This document shows positions 18,914 to 27,504 of a DNA stretch of 64,000 nt, piece after piece. Numbering within the stretch: the stretch's first letter is position 1; each line of letters begins with the position of its first letter. Below the pieces are notes generated by a model. The model had not been told where the DNA came from. It saw only the letters and a list, made by a program, of their open reading frames with translations, and did no database searches. The position numbers and the translations under genes were made by a program. The DNA is from an uncultured Aquimarina sp. (lineage in GTDB: Bacteria; Bacteroidota; Bacteroidia; Flavobacteriales; Flavobacteriaceae): NCBI RefSeq assembly GCF_947495315.1, contig NZ_CANLYD010000007.1, positions 186,001-250,000 of the forward strand, written 5' to 3'.

Positions 18914-20455
18914 TTAGTAACCAGGGTTTTGTGATAAATTAGGATTAGACAATAAAGCAGAAGCAGGAATAGGAAATAATGCTCTAAAATCATCTGTATT
19001 GATTTTTAAATCCCATGAATCATCAAACTTTCCAAAACGAATAAGATCATTACGTCTCCATATTTCCTTATATAGCTCTCTCCCTCTTTCGTCAATGATA
19101 TCTTCCTCCGTAAGCGCGGCAAGAGGATCAGCATTTCTTAGGTTTCTTAATTCATTTATCATTATCAACGGATCATCTCCTGAGGTTCCTCCTCTAAAAA
19201 TAGCCTCGGCTTTCATCAAATGTGCGTCCGCATATCTAAATAAAATTTGATGACCAGCAAAAGCACCATTTTCTGGGTGATACTTGATAGTACGAATACC
19301 AGCACGCTCTGTATTACCGGATAAAGCTATAAATTGTTTTTCAAATTCTAAAGGTGTTCCTCCTCTATCAGTAAGGGGATTCCCGGAGGCATCATATTGC
19401 TGACCAATCAAAAATCCAAAACCGATACCGAAATTAGATCCATCCGTTGGTACAAAACCTCTACGCTCTTCTTGACCACTACCAGGTACATTTATATTTG
19501 GATCTCCTTCAAACAAATCATAAAACTCTGCTAGAGTAGACCAACCATTCCAACCTCCACCGCCATTACCAGGAGCATTTTGATTATAATGTAGCCCATT
19601 CCACATTCTATTCCCTACACTTGCAATAGTAAAAAAGATTGTTTCTGTATCTACATCAGGTTTAAAAATATCAAAATAACCAGATTGTAAAGAATAACTA
19701 TCTCCCGATATAGCATCCACTAATTCTATAACCTTGGTCATATCAGAAGCTGCTGGGTCCCCTTGACCTAGATAAATATGCTTATTAAGATATAACTTAG
19801 CCAACAGGAAATTTGCTGCTGCCTCAGTAGGTCTTAAGTTTTCTTCACTAGGACCCCGAGTTGGCAAATTAGGCAAAGCAGTATTTAAATCATCAAGGAT
19901 AAAATCAAAAGCTTCGGATCTAGTCATTACCATCGGATTAATCTCCGGACCATCTCCTGGGGTTCTAAACGGTGCCACACCATACATATCCATCACCCAA
20001 AACATAGCATATGCTCTTATAAATCTGGCACTAGCCTTTTGCTCAGTGCTTGCACTAGTTGTTCTATCATCAATTATCTGACTAGCTCGAAAAACTAATT
20101 GATTCAAATTATTCCAGTTATTTAAGATATAAGGATGTTGAGCAGTCCAAGTATGCTCATGTAATTTTCTCCATATCCCATTATCTCCCCAATCCGTACC
20201 CCTTGTTGGTACTAATAACTCATCAGTAGTCACTTCATTTAATGCATAAAAATCCTGCTGATTTTCTATAATTCCTTTTAGATCTCCAGAGTAAAGATTA
20301 TCTATAAAAGGACCGGGTTCTTCAATTCCTGTAAATTCAGTTTCAGAATCTGCGATTGAAGAATCCGATTCTTCAATCTCAAGATCAGTACAGGAAACTA
20401 CAAGTAGCATCGATAATACGATCAACAAACTTGACTTAAAATGTTCTTTTTTCAT
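18914..20455 (-). CDS. SusD/RagB-family outer membrane glycan-binding lipoprotein
   Basis: Surface lipoprotein that caps the SusC channel and captures the oligosaccharide. I place the start at Met10 of a longer frame (which begins at 20482), because this gives a normal signal peptide MKKEHFKSS... with lipobox LLVVSC (Cys22) and avoids overlap with susC. SusD hallmarks include the helical TPR-like body, the segment RFIRAYAMFWVMDMYGVAPF, LRPTEAAANFLLAKLYLNK, and the C-terminal family signature with RYADAHLMKAEA and RGRELYKEIWRRNDLIRFGKF. Its stop is followed by a strong hairpin. Paired with the SusC gene just upstream. Confidence 0.95.
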   Translation of the reverse strand: MKKEHFKSSLLIVLSMLLVVSCTDLEIEESDSSIADSETEFTGIEEPGPFIDNLYSGDLKGIIENQQDFYALNEVTTDELLVPTRGTDWGDNGIWRKLHEHTWTAQHPYILNNWNNLNQLVFRASQIIDDRTTSASTEQKASARFIRAYAMFWVMDMYGVAPFRTPGDGPEINPMVMTRSEAFDFILDDLNTALPNLPTRGPSEENLRPTEAAANFLLAKLYLNKHIYLGQGDPAASDMTKVIELVDAISGDSYSLQSGYFDIFKPDVDTETIFFTIASVGNRMWNGLHYNQNAPGNGGGGWNGWSTLAEFYDLFEGDPNINVPGSGQEERRGFVPTDGSNFGIGFGFLIGQQYDASGNPLTDRGGTPLEFEKQFIALSGNTERAGIRTIKYHPENGAFAGHQILFRYADAHLMKAEAIFRGGTSGDDPLIMINELRNLRNADPLAALTEEDIIDERGRELYKEIWRRNDLIRFGKFDDSWDLKINTDDFRALFPIPASALLSNPNLSQNPGY

Positions 20456-20468
20456 GATTCTATTTTTT

Positions 20469-23400
20469 TTAAAATGTAGCATTTAACCCAAACGTATAGG
20501 TTCTTGGCCTTGGAAAGGCTGTATAATCAATTCCCGCTGTAGGGAGGTTGTTCAGAAGATTGTTACTCGTTGTGGTTGGAGCTGTACTCACTTCAGGATC
20601 TAAACCGCTATAATCTGTAATTACAAATAAATTTTGACCACTTGCATATAACCTCATCGTTTTAAAAACTCCTTTACCTGAAAGAGGCACATTATATCCA
20701 ATGGTTGCATTTTGCAGTCTTAGGAAGTCTCCGCTCTCTAAGAAACGGGTAGATACATCTGCAGCATTTGTTCCTGCTTCTCCATTTCCGATAACATCTG
20801 TGGTAACATTACGACCTCCGTTGATACTTCCTGCAGTGAAAAAAGCATTTTGAGTATTATTATAAACATAATGACCAAACTGCCCTGCAAAAAACACACT
20901 TGCATCCCAATTTTTATAGTTAAAACTGGTAGAGATTCCAACATTAATATCTGGCAAAGCACTTTTACCTACAAAAACTTGAGCATCATCATTAGCAGTA
21001 ATAGCCAAGCCAGTATCTGGATCAAAACCTTGAAATTCTCTTAGGAAATACGAAAATAATGGTTGTCCTTCTACTAATCGTTGAGAAAATGCTCCTGTAA
21101 GACCTTGACCAAAGATAGCACCTGCATCAAATGCACCTTCAAAATTTTGTAACTCATTTTTATTATAAGCAATATTAAAACCAAAATTCCAAGTTAAATC
21201 TTCTAGCTGTATGATATCATAATTAATGGCAAATTCAACTCCCTGGTTTATTACATTACCGTCTACATTAGTAAATGTAAAAGGTTGCGCTGCCGGTTGA
21301 GCTGATTGTACTTGTAAAAGCAAATCTTGTGTGTCTTTTCTATACAAATCTAAACTACCATTAAGACGATCATTCATAAATCCAAAATCGATACCAAAAT
21401 TTAACTGAGAAGTTTCTTCCCATTTTAAATCTGGGTTCTCAAAAGAAACATCACTTGTTCCCGGAACTACTACCTCTCCTCCATTTTCTATACTCGGCGC
21501 AACAAATCTCTCTCTACGTATGAAGTTTCCAAATCCTAATCCATCTTGATTCCCCGTGACACCATATCCAACTCTCAATTTTAAGGTAGAAAAAGTATCT
21601 GGAATAAAATCTTCCTGATCCAATTTCCAAGCAACTGCACCGGAAGGAAAATATCCGTATTTATTATTTTCACCGAATCTTGAAGAACCATCAGCACGCA
21701 TCGTAGCAGTAAAAATATATTTTTCTTTAATTGTATAGTTAGCTCTTACAAAATATGACTGTAATTCATCTGTAGTATCAAAAGTGTCTCCTGTAATCGT
21801 AGAGGCCACTAAACCATTTGGTGCAGTAAAAGGAACTCTACCTTCAACATTAGGGACTATTCTATTGATAAAGGCTCCCGCAATTGTTCCTCCTCCGTCT
21901 CTTATCCTGTCTGAAACTATATACTGCTGATAAGGACCATCAATATTACCTTCAATAGCATCCGCAGAAGCTTCCAAACCATCAATCATACCATCTAAAC
22001 TTACGGTATTAAAGCCAAATCCTCCTATATTTCTTCCTGATCTGGAAAAGTCTTGGAAAGAATAACCTCCTAATATCGAGAAATTAGAATCACCTAAATC
22101 CTTTTCATAGTTTACTGTAAATTCCAATAACCTGTTGGTTACGTCAATATCATTTACGGTTGCTCTTCCATTACCTGGTGTTCCATTTTGCAAACCAATA
22201 ACACTTCCAGAAATTGCACTTCCTCTTGTGGATTCTGAATCATCGTATCCTAAATTAAGTTTTGCAGATAAACCTTCTATAATTTTGTATTCAATAGAAC
22301 CGTTTAGTAATATTCTATTTGTTTTTGTTTCATTCTGACTATTTACCAACAAGTTTAAGGGATTTACAAAAGAACCTCCTGGATCAAAACCAGAATTCGC
22401 CGGCCAAGTTGGATTCGCTATATAAGCCGCCCCTAATAAATCTCCTTGGAAACCTGCATCACCACCGATTGGAGGTGACTGATCATTAACCCTAGAAATA
22501 GTTCCTTGAAAATTTACTTTCAATTTCTCATCAAAAAAACGATGTGAAGCATTGATCCGTCCAGTTATTCTTTCTAATGAACTTTTCTCGATAACACCGA
22601 ATTGTTTACCATATCCAAAAGAAGCTCTTACATTTCCATTTTTATAACTTTGCGCATACGACAAATTCTGATTTTGAGAAGCCGTAGTCCTAGTGATAAC
22701 ATCTTGCCAATCCGTATTATTACCAAAATCCTGAGAAGCAACATCTCCTCCAAAAGAATCGATCGCTGCTAAATATTGATCCCTATCTAATAAATCAAAT
22801 TCTTCTGCAGGTTTGGCGATACTAACAGTAGAAGAAAACTCGAATGTTGGTTTTGTAGATCCTCTACCAGTTTTGGTAGTAATAATAACTACTCCATTAG
22901 CTCCTCTAGACCCATAAATAGCCGTTGCCGATGCATCTTTCAGAATACTAATACTCTCTATATCTCCTGGACTAATAAAGTTTAATGGGTTTCTGGATGC
23001 ACTTGAACCGACTCCAATATCACTACCTGTGGCACCTGTTTCATCACCAGCTAGTGGAACCCCATCAACTACAAACAAAGGATTGTTGTTCGATCTAACT
23101 GAACTTGTTCCTCTAATTCTCAAATTGACTCCTGCTCCAGGTTCACCACTTGTTTGTGTAATCTGAACCCCAGCAGTTTTACCCTGAATCAATTGCTCAG
23201 GAGACGCAATCACCCCTTGATTAAAGTCTTTAGAACTAACTACAGCCACAGCACCTGTTGCATCTTTTACAGATTGTGTTCCATACCCGATTACTACCAC
23301 TGTTTCTAATTCAGCAGCATCTTCTGTCATGGTAACATTAATGACCGTTTTCCCATTAACTTCTATCGCTTTGGTCTGGAATCCGACATAACTAAAAATC

Positions 23401-23612
23401 AAGGTAGCATCTTCTGCTACATTGTTTAGGGTATAGTTTCCATCGAAATCAGAAATTGCCCCATTTGTTGTACCTCTTACGAGTACATTCACCCCAGGTA
23501 TGGGACCATTTGCATCAGAAGTCACCCCTGTAACTGTGATTTGTGCAAACATCATATTCCCCGAGATAAATACCAAAAGAAACATGAGTTTTTTGAGTAT
23601 CATACTTTTCAT
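20469..23612 (-). CDS. SusC/RagA-family TonB-dependent outer membrane transporter
   Basis: A 1047-residue TonB-linked transporter. After the signal peptide (NMMFAQ) comes a carboxypeptidase-D-like regulatory domain (about residues 25-100, GTTNGAISDFDGNYTL, FSYVGFQTKAI). The SusC-type TonB box/anchor (ETVVVIGYGTQ), the plug (ATGAVAVVS...ASPEQLIQGKTAGVQI) and a large barrel ending in PRTYTFGLNATF follow. It imports oligosaccharides with SusD. It heads a seven-gene co-directional run (susC, susD, three FG-GAP lipoproteins, haloperoxidase-like, GyrI-like) spanning 17 kb. Substrate is not readable from sequence; the adjacent GH13 gene in the same orientation hints at glucans. Confidence 0.95.
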   Translation of the reverse strand: MKSMILKKLMFLLVFISGNMMFAQITVTGVTSDANGPIPGVNVLVRGTTNGAISDFDGNYTLNNVAEDATLIFSYVGFQTKAIEVNGKTVINVTMTEDAAELETVVVIGYGTQSVKDATGAVAVVSSKDFNQGVIASPEQLIQGKTAGVQITQTSGEPGAGVNLRIRGTSSVRSNNNPLFVVDGVPLAGDETGATGSDIGVGSSASRNPLNFISPGDIESISILKDASATAIYGSRGANGVVIITTKTGRGSTKPTFEFSSTVSIAKPAEEFDLLDRDQYLAAIDSFGGDVASQDFGNNTDWQDVITRTTASQNQNLSYAQSYKNGNVRASFGYGKQFGVIEKSSLERITGRINASHRFFDEKLKVNFQGTISRVNDQSPPIGGDAGFQGDLLGAAYIANPTWPANSGFDPGGSFVNPLNLLVNSQNETKTNRILLNGSIEYKIIEGLSAKLNLGYDDSESTRGSAISGSVIGLQNGTPGNGRATVNDIDVTNRLLEFTVNYEKDLGDSNFSILGGYSFQDFSRSGRNIGGFGFNTVSLDGMIDGLEASADAIEGNIDGPYQQYIVSDRIRDGGGTIAGAFINRIVPNVEGRVPFTAPNGLVASTITGDTFDTTDELQSYFVRANYTIKEKYIFTATMRADGSSRFGENNKYGYFPSGAVAWKLDQEDFIPDTFSTLKLRVGYGVTGNQDGLGFGNFIRRERFVAPSIENGGEVVVPGTSDVSFENPDLKWEETSQLNFGIDFGFMNDRLNGSLDLYRKDTQDLLLQVQSAQPAAQPFTFTNVDGNVINQGVEFAINYDIIQLEDLTWNFGFNIAYNKNELQNFEGAFDAGAIFGQGLTGAFSQRLVEGQPLFSYFLREFQGFDPDTGLAITANDDAQVFVGKSALPDINVGISTSFNYKNWDASVFFAGQFGHYVYNNTQNAFFTAGSINGGRNVTTDVIGNGEAGTNAADVSTRFLESGDFLRLQNATIGYNVPLSGKGVFKTMRLYASGQNLFVITDYSGLDPEVSTAPTTTSNNLLNNLPTAGIDYTAFPRPRTYTFGLNATF

Positions 23613-23700
23613 AATTTAGAGTTTGATTAAATTTAAATATTTAGTTGTTAATTATTCATACTTTTATCGTTAAAAAATTAATTTTCTATCAAAAAAACAA

Positions 23701-23802
23701 GTAACAGGGGCTTCTTCGTCTTACTAGAACAATCGACACGTTAGTAACTACAAATAAATATTTGAAAACAAAAGTTACAATTTTAAGATGCCCCTATGTT
23801 AC
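23701..23802 (-). promoter_or_regulatory. Inverted repeat in the upstream region of susC
   Basis: GTAACAGGGGC (23701-23711) and GCCCCTATGTTAC (23790-23802) are complementary apart from a 2-nt bulge and enclose 78 nt. The element lies about 90 bp upstream of the susC ATG in the 285 bp between the GH13 and susC genes. It may fold in the 5' leader of the susC mRNA. A second local repeat, AAGGAGTT/AACTCCTT, lies at about 23810-23837. No promoter of the TAnnTTTG type is obvious here. Confidence 0.4.
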
Positions 23803-23897
23803 CTCTTCTAAAGGAGTTCCTATCAGAAAAACTCCTTCGCTAACAAACAAAAACTAATTTCACTTTCTACTTGATTCATCTTTGTTATACTTCAATT

Positions 23898-25568
23898 TTA
23901 TTTTAAATCCAGTATCACCCCTTGATATGGCTTCAAGACAACCTTATTATCTTCAATATCTAGGTTTTCATAATTATTCGAAAGAATCTCAACTTCATTT
24001 ATACTACTTCCAGAATCAAATAACTCTTCAGAGCTATTGAAGTTAAGCATTACCATAATTTTCTCTTCGCCAAGTTTCTTTATATATATATACAGCTTAG
24101 GGTTATTAAATTCTATTTCTTCGAAATCACCATGCACAAATACATCATGTTCTTTCCTTGTTTTTAATAAACTTCTATAAAAATTCAATATAGAATTAGG
24201 ATCTTTGTCCTGATGCTCTACATTAATATCTTTGTAATTAGGATTAGCTTTTAACCAAGGTTCTTCTTCAGAAAAACCCCCATTTATCTCATCACTCCAC
24301 TGTACTGGAGTTCTTGCATTATCACGTCCTTCTTTATTAATCATCTCTAGAGCCAATTCCTCTGTGTACCTATGAGTTATTTTATTTTCATTATAAAAAT
24401 TTAAAGACTGTATATCTCTTACTTCATCAACATTAAGCAAGGATATATTGGTCATTCCAATCTCATCACCCTGATATATATTCAAGGTACCGTTTTGGGT
24501 TGATAACATGGTCATTAACATCTTAGCGGACTCTTTATGGTATTTCTTATCGTCTCCAAACCTAGACACCATACGTGCGAAATCATGGTTTCCCATAGCA
24601 TTAGCAATCCAACCAGTTTCATGTATAGCATCTCGCCATTTTTTAAATATCCGTTTCATCTGGATCAGATCGAACGGAGAAGCTTCTTCAAATTTTCCAT
24701 TTACTATTGTACACTCAAGAATATCGAAATGATATAACATATCTAATTCCTTTCTATCGTAGTTTACATAAAGTCCAACAGTGTCTTCATTAATACCAAC
24801 TCCCTCTGCCAACGAAAAAGCATCATATTTGCTGATAACTTCTTTATTCATTTCATTAAGATACCTATGAACAGTAGGTCCATTGGCATAGACATCTTCA
24901 ATAATTTTTCTAAAACCTACTTCTGGTGCATCGGGATATCCATCAGGTTTGGATATCAAAGGAATGACATCCATCCTAAATCCATCAACTCCTTTATCTA
25001 ACCAAAAACGCATTGCATCATATATCTCTTCTCTCACTTTAGGATTTTCCCAATTTAGATCAGGTTGTTTTTTAGTAAAAAGGTGCAAATAATATTCTCC
25101 CGAAAATTCATCTAACTCCCAAGCACTTCCGCCAAAAAAGGATTTCCAGTTGTTTGGAGGACCACCATCAATCGAAGGTTTCTTCCAATGAAAATAATCT
25201 CTATATGGATTATCTTTAGATTTCTTAGCCTCTTCAAACCATTTATGCTCATCCGAACAATGATTAGCAACAAGATCCAAAATCAACCTCATCCCTCTTT
25301 TATGAGTTTCTTTTAATAATTCATCAAAATCATCCATAGTACCAAACTCTGGCATAATAGAACAATAATCACTTATATCATATCCATTATCGTCATTTGG
25401 CGAACTAAAAATCGGGCTCAACCATATAATATCAATATGCAAACTATGTATATAATCCAATTTTTTGATAATCCCTCTCAAATCTCCTATACCGTCATCA
25501 TTACTATCATTAAAACTCCGAGGGTATATCTGATAGATTGTTCCTTTTTTAAACCAAGTAAGCTCCAC
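23898..25568 (-). CDS. GH13 alpha-glucosidase (oligo-1,6-glucosidase type), cytoplasmic
   Basis: A 556-residue enzyme without a signal peptide. It hydrolyses alpha-glucosidic bonds of small oligosaccharides. The four GH13 conserved regions are intact: DLVANH (98-103), GFRMD with nucleophile D200, SLAEG with acid/base E255, and NHD with transition-state stabiliser D329. The opening (YQIYPRSFNDSNDDGIGDLRGI) and length match the subfamily of oligo-1,6-glucosidases, trehalose-6-phosphate hydrolases and exo-alpha-glucosidases; exact linkage cannot be fixed. It lies 285 bp upstream of susC on the same strand, consistent with intracellular breakdown of imported oligosaccharide. Confidence 0.9.
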   Translation of the reverse strand: MELTWFKKGTIYQIYPRSFNDSNDDGIGDLRGIIKKLDYIHSLHIDIIWLSPIFSSPNDDNGYDISDYCSIMPEFGTMDDFDELLKETHKRGMRLILDLVANHCSDEHKWFEEAKKSKDNPYRDYFHWKKPSIDGGPPNNWKSFFGGSAWELDEFSGEYYLHLFTKKQPDLNWENPKVREEIYDAMRFWLDKGVDGFRMDVIPLISKPDGYPDAPEVGFRKIIEDVYANGPTVHRYLNEMNKEVISKYDAFSLAEGVGINEDTVGLYVNYDRKELDMLYHFDILECTIVNGKFEEASPFDLIQMKRIFKKWRDAIHETGWIANAMGNHDFARMVSRFGDDKKYHKESAKMLMTMLSTQNGTLNIYQGDEIGMTNISLLNVDEVRDIQSLNFYNENKITHRYTEELALEMINKEGRDNARTPVQWSDEINGGFSEEEPWLKANPNYKDINVEHQDKDPNSILNFYRSLLKTRKEHDVFVHGDFEEIEFNNPKLYIYIKKLGEEKIMVMLNFNSSEELFDSGSSINEVEILSNNYENLDIEDNKVVLKPYQGVILDLK

Positions 25569-25702
25569 TTAATAAATTTTAATTTTTAAACAATAATTAT
25601 TCTTACTTATTAAAGGATTCAGACGCTATTAAATCGATTCTAATTAATTTTTTCTCAAAAAACATTGTATATAACTGAATTAATAAAAAAAAAGTTAAAA
25701 TA

Positions 25703-25716
25703 TATCAATATTGATA
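25703..25716. promoter_or_regulatory. Perfect palindrome upstream of GH13 gene
   Basis: TATCAATATTGATA is perfectly self-complementary over 14 bp. It could be the site of a second regulator (for example the downstream LacI), but in so AT-rich a region a chance palindrome cannot be excluded. Confidence 0.35.
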
Positions 25717-26206
25717 CATGTTAAGTTCTTTTTTTATCAAAACTACAATAATATTCACATAGAATTTCAAATATCTAAATCTTTACATTACCTATACAAT
25801 ACAGGTTTAATAGTAGTTTTTTAAATTTAAAAAACTGATAATCAAATAATTAACCAATATCAGTAAGATATAAAAAGAAGGTCCAAATAAAGAATGTAAA
25901 CGATTAAGTATAGATTTTATATAGACACATCTTTAAAATTTTTCTATACAATCATAAAAAAACAACCAATAGACTTCTTATCAAACCATTTTTCAATTTC
26001 TTAAAAAAACATAGGTCATAACATTATTTATCATAAATTAGCGTAGGTGATTCAAATACCGAAATTTGAATATTTTATTTTGGGGAAGGTTTTAAAAAAA
26101 CTTATTATTTAATAAATCTTAATACTGTATTATTTTGTGCTAATTCATGTTACCACAAAATACATAACAAATAGCATCCTAAAAAAGTAAATCTTCTACT
26201 AAAAAA

Positions 26207-26224
26207 AATACAAACGTTTGTATT
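26207..26224. promoter_or_regulatory. LacI-family operator upstream of lacI (perfect)
   Basis: AATACAAACGTTTGTATT is a perfect 18-bp palindrome with the central AAACGTTT expected for LacI/GalR-family operators. It lies 55 bp before the lacI start, implying autoregulation. The same sequence with one change occurs 1.2 kb away in front of the GH65 gene. Confidence 0.8.
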
Positions 26225-26279
26225 ATCGTTTTTTTATCAAAATAAGATATTTATTGATAATATTTTAATACTAATTTTA

Positions 26280-27311
26280 ATGGGTTTTAAAAAAAGAAGG
26301 GTGAAACTTGAGGATATTGCAAGAAAACTTAACGTTTCTATTGCAACAGTGTCTCGTGCTTTAGATGAAAATCCAAGAGTAAAACCAAGCACTCGGGAAA
26401 AAGTATTTAACACTGCGAAGTTGATGGGGTATATGCCTAATCAAATTGCTAAAAGTCTTAGTTCAGGCAAAACTAATATTATTGGGGTTCTGATTCCTCG
26501 ATATGATGAACCTTTTTTTATTGAAGTTTGCAGAGGGATTGATCAATATGCCAGAAATCATAATTATAAAATACTTATTAGTTCCTCTAGAAACTCATAT
26601 GAATTCGAAAAAGAAAACTTAATTTCCTTTGAAAGGGGTTTGGTAGATGGTATTATTTTATCACCCACACATGAAACTGAAAATGTAGCTCATCTAAATG
26701 ACTTAATCAGCAAAGGAATGCCAATGGTATTATTTGACAATATTAGAGAACAAGTTTCTGGAGCTGATCATGTAATGATAGATGACAAAAAAGCTTCTTT
26801 TGCCGCTGTAGAATTCCTAATAAAAAAAGGAAAGAAAAAAATTGCTTTCATCGGAGGCATAAAAGAAAAGAAGGTATTCCAAGATCGATATAAAGGTTTT
26901 ATTGCAGCGTTAACTGAATACGATATTCCTGTTCACAAAGAACTAATTTTGCATTGTAATTCTCTTCATCGAGAATTTGAAGATAAAGAAATCCTTGATT
27001 TTTTCCAGCATTTATCTACTACTCCTGATGCAGTCTTTGCCTGTACTGATAATTATGGCCTACTAACTATGAAAACCCTACTAAAAACAGGCAAAAAAAT
27101 ACCAGAAGAAGTTGCTGTAATAGGCTTTGGAGATTTAGGTCTGGGAGAAGTATTTGTCCCAACTTTGACATGTGTATCTCAACCAAGTTTTGAAATGGGT
27201 CAAAAAGCTGCGGAGCTTCTTATCAATCAACTTAATGAGCCTGATGAAATGGATCACAAGAAAACAATAGTTCGATTAGAAACGCAACTAACTGAAAGAG
27301 AAAGCACTTAA
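26280..27311 (+). CDS. LacI-family transcriptional regulator
   Basis: A 343-residue regulator. The N-terminal helix-turn-helix and hinge are typical (VKLEDIARKLNVSIATVSRA, then AKLMGYMPNQIAKSL). They are followed by the periplasmic-binding-protein-like effector domain (TNIIGVLIPRYDEPFFIE, DGIILSPT, GADHVMIDDKKASFAA, IAFIGG, AVIGFGD). It controls sugar genes in response to a small sugar ligand. A perfect operator lies just upstream and a near-identical one before the next gene (GH65), so autoregulation plus control of the GH65 gene is the simplest model. Confidence 0.93.
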   Translation: MGFKKRRVKLEDIARKLNVSIATVSRALDENPRVKPSTREKVFNTAKLMGYMPNQIAKSLSSGKTNIIGVLIPRYDEPFFIEVCRGIDQYARNHNYKILISSSRNSYEFEKENLISFERGLVDGIILSPTHETENVAHLNDLISKGMPMVLFDNIREQVSGADHVMIDDKKASFAAVEFLIKKGKKKIAFIGGIKEKKVFQDRYKGFIAALTEYDIPVHKELILHCNSLHREFEDKEILDFFQHLSTTPDAVFACTDNYGLLTMKTLLKTGKKIPEEVAVIGFGDLGLGEVFVPTLTCVSQPSFEMGQKAAELLINQLNEPDEMDHKKTIVRLETQLTEREST

Positions 27312-27377
27312 AACATTCTACATAAGAAAAGTATTGATGAATTATAGGAGATTTTTTGGTTTTTCAGAAAATACCAT

Positions 27378-27395
27378 AATACAAACGCTTGTATT
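27378..27395. promoter_or_regulatory. LacI-family operator upstream of GH65 gene
   Basis: AATACAAACGCTTGTATT differs from the operator before lacI by one base (C for T at the centre right). The symmetry extends two further base pairs on each side (ATAATA...TATTAT). It sits in the 151-193 bp gap before the GH65 gene, so one repressor probably binds both sites. Confidence 0.8.
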
Positions 27396-27504
27396 ATTAT
27401 ATCAACTTATCTTATTACAGTTTTTAAAATTTGTTTAGTAAATTGTTTAGTGTATTTATTTTTTGAATGAATACATTTTTTTTACTTCACAAAATCATCT
27501 TGTT

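Larger units (their letters stand above)
25569..26279. other. 711-bp divergent intergenic region between GH13 and lacI
   Basis: AT-rich and non-coding on both strands as far as I can see. It holds a perfect 14-bp palindrome TATCAATATTGATA (25703-25716), 135 bp upstream of the GH13 start, a half-site-like TGTAAACGATTA at 25895-25906, and a perfect LacI-type operator at 26207-26224. Both genes are probably driven from here. Confidence 0.6.

Noticed and set aside
25895..25906. TGTAAACGATTA as a third LacI operator
   Set aside because: Only one half resembles the site; the symmetry seen in the other two operators is missing.
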